64,000 bases of DNA, from NCBI GenBank assembly GCA_964419935.1, contig CAYQQJ010000006.1, positions 1 through 64,000 of the forward strand, read 5' to 3'. The notes under the pieces were generated by a model. That model made no database searches. It was not told the origin of the DNA and saw only the letters and a list, made by a program, of their open reading frames with translations. The translations under genes and the position numbers were made by a program. This stretch comes from CAYQQJ01 sp964419935 (lineage in GTDB: Bacteria > Pseudomonadota > Gammaproteobacteria > Pseudomonadales > Cellvibrionaceae). How positions within the stretch are numbered: the first letter of the stretch is position 1; every line of letters starts with the position of its first letter. Positions 58,607-64,000 of the stretch are shown here, piece by piece.

Positions 58607-60313
58607 CTATAGCTTGGGAAGGTTGGGAATCGTTTGCGAGCAGTCTCCGGCGAGCGGCAGATTGTTGCACACATACTGTCCCGCAGAGTTTTCGGTCGCT
58701 GCACCCGCTGGTGCTGGTTGATGGACACGCTGCTTCCATAACTGCCACAGCATGAAACCGTCGCCCGGCTGGCCGGCCTGCTTCACATATTCCACCATCG
58801 TCTCGACATTATAGTAGTCGGACGCAATGTTGTTCTGGCCCGTCAGGAACCCGGTATTCCAGTCGACGCCAGGAGGTGAGTAGAGATCCAGCACAGCACC
58901 ACCGGCACCTTCTGGTGCGATCTGCATGCCCATGTTGATCGGGCCATTGTAGATTGCGCGGTAAGCGGCAAACCCTTCACGTGGATCGTAATAGTCGCCA
59001 CCGTCGTAGGACATCAGGTTGAGGAACTCCAGCTTGTCTCCGTGGTTTTTGACAACGTTGTACATGGTGCCGCCGAAGGGTGAACCCCACTGCACCTTGC
59101 CCTCTTCAAAAGGCGTACCGGCCACATAATAGGCCCCCGTGGACCAACCAGCGGTAGAGATACCCAGGTCCGCGTTACGCGCGTTGATCTCGTTATGCAG
59201 ACTGACAATGATACCGGCAACCTCGCTGTCTCCCGTACAACTGAACGTCGCCGCGGGCTGCTTGTTGCAGTTGGAACCGCTGGCCTCCCAGTCAATGTCT
59301 ATCCCGGAAGCACCAAGGTCAACGGCCAGGCTAACCAAATGCGGCGCACTGAAGCGCTGCCAAGCCGAACCCTGACTGTAACTCCAACCACCAACCGACA
59401 GCCACACTTCGGTGCCGCGGGCCCGGAGTGCGGAGATATTGTCGATCAGGTCCTGGGCTTCCTGGGCAGAGAAGGTGTTCTGGCCATTGTTAGTGCTGGC
59501 GCCTTCAACGAACTGAAAGCCAACCACAGCCTGGTCAAACGCCCGTGAACCTGCCTGGTAGGTTGTATCAGGCCGTACAAACGCGAGGTTGACGTGGGTG
59601 ATGTAGTTCGGAATGTAGTTCACATCCAGATCATAGATACTGGTGTTCCAGGTACTGGCGTAGGCAACATACCGGCGCCCGCCCGATGAACTGGAACCGG
59701 AACTCGAACTGTTGGAAGAGCTGGTCGACGAGGAGCTGCTGGAACTGGAGCTGCTCGATGACGAGCTGGACGTGCCACAGGCGCCAATATTGTCCCACAC
59801 ACCCCACTCACCGGACTGTGAGGGATCTTCACCCTGGGTCCACCAGTTGGCTTCGTATTTGTCGTTCTGGTGCTGAACCTGGTCATCCGCAAGATAAACA
59901 GCGGTGCTGTCCCACACAGGCAAGCCAGCACAGGTCCCACCGCTGGAGGAACTGCTTGAGGAGCTTGAACTGGAAGAGGAGCTGGAGCTGCTCGAAGAAC
60001 TGCTGGACGAGCTACTTGAAGACGAGTTGCTGGACGAACTACTGGAAGAGCTCGAGCCGCCATCGCACTGGCCAAGATCGCTCCAGGCATAGCTCCAGGC
60101 CCAACCAACACCCGGCTCATAGGGGCCGCCCTGGGAGCACCAACCGCCTACATCGCAATAATAGGCGTGGTCATTATGTGTAACGGATTGTCCGGTATTG
60201 ATGCTTCCACCACTGTAGGCTGGAAGACCACTGCAGTCATAAGCCATGGCTGAGGACGAAAGAACCGCCCCGCCGGCCAGCACTGTGGATATGAGTAGCG
60301 ACGTTATTTTCAT
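58607..60313 (-). CDS. Secreted GH18 chitinase with two chitin-binding modules and poly-serine linkers
   Basis: Endo-acting chitin hydrolase, 568 residues. Signal peptide 1-24 (cleavage after AMA). Two small aromatic-rich CBM5/12-like modules, about 26-83 and 128-180, each ending in a D-x-G-x-C pattern, are separated and followed by long poly-serine linkers. The GH18 barrel spans about 213-545, with LSVGGWS on strand 3 and the catalytic DxDxE motif D339-I-D341-W-E343 in GASGIDIDWEAS. The product-side MSYD and the late MLWQLWKQ strand motifs are also present. Poly-serine linkers are characteristic of Cellvibrionaceae carbohydrases. Confidence 0.93.
   Translation of the reverse strand: MKITSLLISTVLAGGAVLSSSAMAYDCSGLPAYSGGSINTGQSVTHNDHAYYCDVGGWCSQGGPYEPGVGWAWSYAWSDLGQCDGGSSSSSSSSSNSSSSSSSSSSSSSSSSSSSSSSSSSSSSGGTCAGLPVWDSTAVYLADDQVQHQNDKYEANWWTQGEDPSQSGEWGVWDNIGACGTSSSSSSSSSSSSSSSTSSSNSSSSGSSSSGGRRYVAYASTWNTSIYDLDVNYIPNYITHVNLAFVRPDTTYQAGSRAFDQAVVGFQFVEGASTNNGQNTFSAQEAQDLIDNISALRARGTEVWLSVGGWSYSQGSAWQRFSAPHLVSLAVDLGASGIDIDWEASGSNCNKQPAATFSCTGDSEVAGIIVSLHNEINARNADLGISTAGWSTGAYYVAGTPFEEGKVQWGSPFGGTMYNVVKNHGDKLEFLNLMSYDGGDYYDPREGFAAYRAIYNGPINMGMQIAPEGAGGAVLDLYSPPGVDWNTGFLTGQNNIASDYYNVETMVEYVKQAGQPGDGFMLWQLWKQRVHQPAPAGAATENSAGQYVCNNLPLAGDCSQTIPNLPKL
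59940..60057 (-). repeat. Poly-serine linker coding tract
   Basis: About 38 codons that are almost all serine, mixing TCN and AGY codons, so the tract is under amino-acid selection rather than being a simple microsatellite. A second, shorter tract (about 59694-59768) lies before the catalytic domain. Complementary-strand open frames here are artefacts. Confidence 0.85.
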
Positions 60314-60491
60314 TGTATCTACTTACCCTCGGTTGATTTAAGGATGGCCTTATTTATTAATAAGGTCCGGTGACTAAAACCGCCAACAACCGGCCGTACC
60401 CCACCTTCCTTTGTCTCAACCGTAGCAATAGACCAGCGAGCATACCAAGACAACGCTGTCATTTCACCTGCTTTTGTTAAAATTCGGTCAC

Positions 60492-60517
60492 AAAAAAAGC
60501 CACCCGAAGGTGGCTTT
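60492..60517 (-). terminator. Rho-independent terminator of the GH16 gene
   Basis: Stem GCCACC (60499-60504) with GGTGGC (60509-60514) and a CGAA loop on the plus strand. In the direction of transcription (leftwards) it is followed by seven T residues. It lies about 30 bp after the GH16 stop. Confidence 0.88.
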
Positions 60518-60544
60518 ATAGATCTTACTTTTCAGTAAAGGCGT

Positions 60545-63187
60545 TTAAGGAGCCGGTAACTCCCAGCGGATGTTGTCCAGCTGGAACACAACCCCATTCT
60601 GATCGCTATCAGGCCAAATGCTGATGGGGGTATTCACTGCGCTCAAATCCGGTATTTTAAGATCAGCGACAGCTACCGTCATCTCGTGCCATGCGCCGTC
60701 TGTATTGACGGTGAGTGCATGCTCTGTACCAGGGTCAGTAGTACCGCCACCTTCACCCTTGATCAGGAAGGCCCCAGGGGTTGCGCCCGGAGTGACGACC
60801 TTAATGTCGAAAGTGAGGTTGCCGTCAGCAAAAGCCGTTAGATCCTTGGGCTGGGTTGTCTGGATATACATAGTTGAATTCCAGTCGCCATCCGCACCAA
60901 ATGTAAGCTGAAGCACATCGTTAGTCGGATCAACGGCATCCGCCACGACACTGAACGTATGAGCCTCACTGTTTGGTGCCTGGTAAAATTGGACACCAGG
61001 ATCACTCCATGCAGCATCCACCGCGTCCTCAAAGACAAAGAAATCTTCATCAATGACAGGGTTTGCCGGAGTCGGCTCGGGCTCAGGCCCAGGCTCTGTG
61101 GAACCTTCCATCACCCAGCGGATATTATCCATCTGGAATATCACCCCATTCTGCTGGTCTGTAACCGGGAAGAAGCTAATCGGTGTGTTGACCTTTTTGA
61201 GGTCAAGCCCTTTAAGGTCCTTAATCGGAATGTCGATATTCACCCAATCGTTACCTTCTGGCAGTGGAACGGGTAACTCAATGGAACCGCAAGGGTAAAC
61301 ACAGTCCGCCTTCACCTTGAACCCGTCGGTATTACCTGCCGCCTCAATAATTCGCAGGTCGAAGTTCAAACTGCCAGTCGCACCGTAGGCCGACAGATCT
61401 TGCGTGTCAACAGACTGGATGTACATTGTGGCGAAGTTCGGACCAAACTCGAATTGAAGCACGTTGCCGCGACCTTCCACCGCTTCATCGGTGCGAGTGA
61501 TTCCATGAGTACCAGGAGGGTAGTAATCAACACCGGGATCTGACCAAGCCGCGGCAACCGCGTCGATGTAGATGTCCATGTCATCACTCACCGTCAAGCC
61601 TTCAAGCCTTGGATTCACTGAACAGGGTGTTAAGCAAGTGATGCGGATATCGTCCAACTGGACATGCGCAGTGCCGCCTACAGCTTCGATCACAAACGGG
61701 TTCTGCACGTTGTAGTAATTGACTTCACCCTCAGCATGAGGAACCAAATCATCGAACCGGACTGATACAGTGGTCCACTCCCCCACTGCCGGAGTATCGA
61801 TCACCGCGTAGCTCAAGTTGGGATAGCCGCTGTCAACTTTAATCTGCAATTCAGTTTCAGGATCTATCTCAACCACTAACATTTCAAATATCAATTCCCC
61901 GAGAACATCGACGCTTTGCATTTCAAAGCCGTCGTTGGCATGTTCAACTGAACTCATGTCGCCGGTACTCAGCGATGCGTTGCTGGGGGGTATAAACTGT
62001 AGATCCCACACGGTTTCGCCGCTGTCGGTGACCCAGTCGGGAGTCGATACGACGCTTCCACCTGCGCTAGGGTCTTGATAGAGCGATGTCACCAAGGTGT
62101 TCGAGATCGTTTGATCGTCAACGGTAACAGAAATGGTGCCTGGCCCATCCTCATAAAGCGAAACAACTTTTTGTTCACGCGGATGACCTGGCAGTGGATC
62201 AAGGTAACGATCAACGTTGGTCGCACACCCCTTACCTGTTGCCGGGTCTTTATCGCATTGGTAAACGCGGACGTAATCCACAAGCATCGGATTGGTCTCG
62301 ACCATGGCTGGAGCCGGGTTGCCCGACAGGTTGCCGCCCACTGCCACGTTCAACAGCAGATGGAATTCCTGGTCAAAAGGCGCAGCGCCTTCCGGCATCT
62401 GATAACCGACTTCCTGTCCACCGTAGGAATAACTATACCAACCGTCGGAGGTTTGGGTCGCGAAATGCGTGTCGTCGACATACCAGCGGATCTCTCCTTC
62501 TTCCCATTCAATGGCATAAGTATGGAAATTGGTCGAGACGTTCGCTTTCGGTGTATATTCGGAAGTTGTCCAAACATTACCCGGCCAAAGCATGCCGTAA
62601 TGCAACGTTCCGGAAGTTTTATTGCCGCCGCCTGCATCGATGTTGACCGCTTCCATGATGTCAATTTCGCCACTGAGCGGCCAATTGCCATACACCCAAT
62701 CGGTCGGTAACATCCAAGCCGCAGACCACATGCCCGTACCGGCGGGTACTTGAGCTCGCACTTCGAATCGGCCGTATTTCCAGTCACCTTTGTTCATGGT
62801 ACGGAGACGTGCGGAAGAAAATTCGCGATTTACGGTAGTTCCCGGATACGCGGGATCTTCCTGATTAACGGATGGGCCGGACACAGGCTCTTCTATGGGC
62901 ACGATGTGCAGCATGCCATCTTCAACGTAGCTGTTTTTTGGATCGTCGGTGTAGCACTGGAGCTCGTTATTTCCGCCACCCCAGCAGTTAACTTCATGGC
63001 TCCATTTTTCCGGGTCAATGGCAGTGCCGTCGAAGTTATCTTCCCATACAAGACTCCAGCTGCCGTCCCGTGCTTCAGGCGTAATGACAGGCTCAGGGTT
63101 AGCGCTGGAACCGCCACCCCCGCAGCCCGTGAGCACGACGCCCTGAGCTAAAAGTAGTGAAAAAAGAAACTTACTATGTTTATTCAT
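60545..63187 (-). CDS. GH16 family beta-glucanase lipoprotein with three C-terminal modules
   Basis: Probable laminarinase (endo-beta-1,3-glucanase), 880 residues. The lipoprotein signal peptide ends in LTGC (lipidated C22), followed by a Gly/Ser tether. The GH16 domain spans about 40-315, with SLVWEDNFDG at the start and the catalytic ExDxxE motif (E174-I-D176-I-M-E179) in SGEIDIMEAVN. Three related beta-sandwich modules (~130-150 residues each) follow and probably bind carbohydrate; the last two share the WSDPGVxxY(P/Q) start and the VIFQMDNIRW or VVFQLDNIRW end. Exact substrate specificity is inferred. A GH3 gene lies 52 bp upstream. Confidence 0.9.
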   Translation of the reverse strand: MNKHSKFLFSLLLAQGVVLTGCGGGGSSANPEPVITPEARDGSWSLVWEDNFDGTAIDPEKWSHEVNCWGGGNNELQCYTDDPKNSYVEDGMLHIVPIEEPVSGPSVNQEDPAYPGTTVNREFSSARLRTMNKGDWKYGRFEVRAQVPAGTGMWSAAWMLPTDWVYGNWPLSGEIDIMEAVNIDAGGGNKTSGTLHYGMLWPGNVWTTSEYTPKANVSTNFHTYAIEWEEGEIRWYVDDTHFATQTSDGWYSYSYGGQEVGYQMPEGAAPFDQEFHLLLNVAVGGNLSGNPAPAMVETNPMLVDYVRVYQCDKDPATGKGCATNVDRYLDPLPGHPREQKVVSLYEDGPGTISVTVDDQTISNTLVTSLYQDPSAGGSVVSTPDWVTDSGETVWDLQFIPPSNASLSTGDMSSVEHANDGFEMQSVDVLGELIFEMLVVEIDPETELQIKVDSGYPNLSYAVIDTPAVGEWTTVSVRFDDLVPHAEGEVNYYNVQNPFVIEAVGGTAHVQLDDIRITCLTPCSVNPRLEGLTVSDDMDIYIDAVAAAWSDPGVDYYPPGTHGITRTDEAVEGRGNVLQFEFGPNFATMYIQSVDTQDLSAYGATGSLNFDLRIIEAAGNTDGFKVKADCVYPCGSIELPVPLPEGNDWVNIDIPIKDLKGLDLKKVNTPISFFPVTDQQNGVIFQMDNIRWVMEGSTEPGPEPEPTPANPVIDEDFFVFEDAVDAAWSDPGVQFYQAPNSEAHTFSVVADAVDPTNDVLQLTFGADGDWNSTMYIQTTQPKDLTAFADGNLTFDIKVVTPGATPGAFLIKGEGGGTTDPGTEHALTVNTDGAWHEMTVAVADLKIPDLSAVNTPISIWPDSDQNGVVFQLDNIRWELPAP

Positions 63188-63239
63188 TATATGTGCTCCT
63201 GTGTCCGGAACGCCGGACTCGCTAGTTGAGAGGCGTTAT

Positions 63240-64000
63240 TTATTTAGTTACCTCAAACGTTACCATCAGGCCCTCTGCTGCATTGGGCGCTACCCAGGCT
63301 TTGAAGTCGCCTGGCTCCAGTACTTCTTCTACGGCTTGATTAAAAAACTTTAGCTCACCTGTCTGCAATGTAAAGGAAACACGCTGACTCTCCCCGGGCT
63401 TGAGCGTCACTTTCTTGTACTGCTTCAACTCACGTACCGGGCGCGTGACGCTGCCGAACAAGTCCTGCACGTAAAGCTGCACGACTTCGGTGGCGGGACG
63501 CTTACCGACGTTTTTGATAACGGCGGAGATTTCAGTGGAATCCTTCATGCCCAGGACCTTTTTGGAGATTTTCACATCGCTGTATACCACTTCGGAATAG
63601 GTCAGACCAAAGCCGAAAGGGAATTGCGGAGCAAAGCCGGCATCGATGTATTGCGAACGGTTACCGGTGGAATGTTGCGGTGACTCAAGTGGGAAATCGT
63701 CCATGTGGATGAAAGCTTCGGCATCGTGTGGGCGGCCGGTATTCTTGTGGTTGTAGTACAGAGGAATTTGGCCGGTGACCTTGGGCCAGGTAACGGGCAG
63801 CCGGCCGCTCGGCAGCGCATCGCCAGCAAGCACATCTGCGATGGCCGGACCGCCCATGGTGCCGGGGTGCCACGCCATGATGATGGCATCAACATCGTCA
63901 ATGACTTCACTCAGCGCAATGGGACGGCCGGCCATAATAACCAGCACCAGCGGCTTACCCGTGTTCTTGAGTTCTTTGATCAGCGCTTGCTGTGCACCAG
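63240..64000 (-). CDS. GH3 family beta-glucosidase, C-terminal part (cut by window edge)
   Basis: The frame is open through the window end, so the N-terminal catalytic domain lies outside. The visible ~250 residues hold the end of the GH3 C-terminal domain (PLVLVIMAGRP, WHPGTMGGPAIADVLAGDALPSG, RLPVTWPKVTGQIPLYYNHK, PQFPFGFGLTYS) and a fibronectin-III-like domain (VKNVGKRPATEVVQLYVQDL). This is the typical end of exo-acting beta-glucosidases of the BglX type, which would finish oligosaccharides released by the GH16 enzyme. GH3 is upstream of GH16 with a 52-bp gap, so one transcript is likely. Confidence 0.9.
   Translation of the reverse strand, partial: GAQQALIKELKNTGKPLVLVIMAGRPIALSEVIDDVDAIIMAWHPGTMGGPAIADVLAGDALPSGRLPVTWPKVTGQIPLYYNHKNTGRPHDAEAFIHMDDFPLESPQHSTGNRSQYIDAGFAPQFPFGFGLTYSEVVYSDVKISKKVLGMKDSTEISAVIKNVGKRPATEVVQLYVQDLFGSVTRPVRELKQYKKVTLKPGESQRVSFTLQTGELKFFNQAVEEVLEPGDFKAWVAPNAAEGLMVTFEVTK

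Noticed and set aside
59686..60183. Plus-strand ORFs rich in Glu/Leu or Trp/Ser/Cys opposite the chitinase
   Set aside because: They are antisense readings of the poly-serine linker codons.

Overview
The window reads as a chromosome segment of an aerobic, polysaccharide-degrading gammaproteobacterium, most like the Cellvibrionaceae and relatives (Cellvibrio, Saccharophagus, Simiduia, Marinimicrobium type). The evidence is the Pseudomonas-like gene order of the housekeeping blocks, a caa3-type cytochrome oxidase operon, poly-serine linkers in a secreted chitinase, and neighbouring GH16 and GH3 glucanase genes. No rRNA, tRNA, CRISPR array or transposase gene was seen. Several housekeeping blocks (znu, cox, aroE-hemF-tsaC-dprA-lysM, def-fmt-rsmB-trkA, glyQS) lie near the origin in Pseudomonas, so the window is probably oriC-proximal.

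Layout. 0.1-3.3 kb: zinc uptake, znuA divergent from zur-znuC-znuB with a Zur-box-like palindrome between. 3.6-6.9 kb: two probable cyclic-di-GMP phosphodiesterases (EAL and HD-GYP). 7.0-7.7 kb: a cold-shock protein and a 49-residue DUF3096 protein. 7.8-16.5 kb: aa3/caa3 cytochrome c oxidase with its assembly and heme A genes, with a small DUF2909 gene on the opposite strand. 17-19.6 kb: MATE transporter, palindromic repeat, hypothetical gene, YheV-like zinc ribbon. 19.7-27.5 kb: prlC, gamma-carbonic anhydrase, aroE, hemF, tsaC, dprA, LysM protein. 27.7-33.6 kb: def, fmt, rsmB, trkA, trkH.

33.6-49.9 kb is the accessory region. Five genes run leftwards: an Asp/Asn beta-hydroxylase-like protein, a sulfotransferase-like protein, a phage-tail-collar (MdpB-like) protein, a 3855-residue multidomain surface protein and a rhombosortase. 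Divergent from them are a GNAT acetyltransferase and an APS kinase, the enzyme that makes the sulfate donor PAPS. The giant protein carries a GlyGly-CTERM-like sorting signal that is not at its C-terminus: the reading frame continues into a second signal-peptide-like segment and an outer-membrane beta-barrel. The rhombosortase gene overlaps its 3' end. I propose a self-contained surface-protein system with sorting, possible cleavage and possible hydroxylation/sulfation.

50-55 kb returns to housekeeping genes: lipid A acyltransferase, glyQ, glyS, plsC. 55-64 kb holds a membrane diguanylate cyclase, a polytopic ICMT-like protein, a GH18 chitinase, a GH16 lipoprotein glucanase and the 3' part of a GH3 beta-glucosidase cut by the window edge. 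Three different MITE-like imperfect palindromes occur at 18.3, 49.9 and 56.7 kb.
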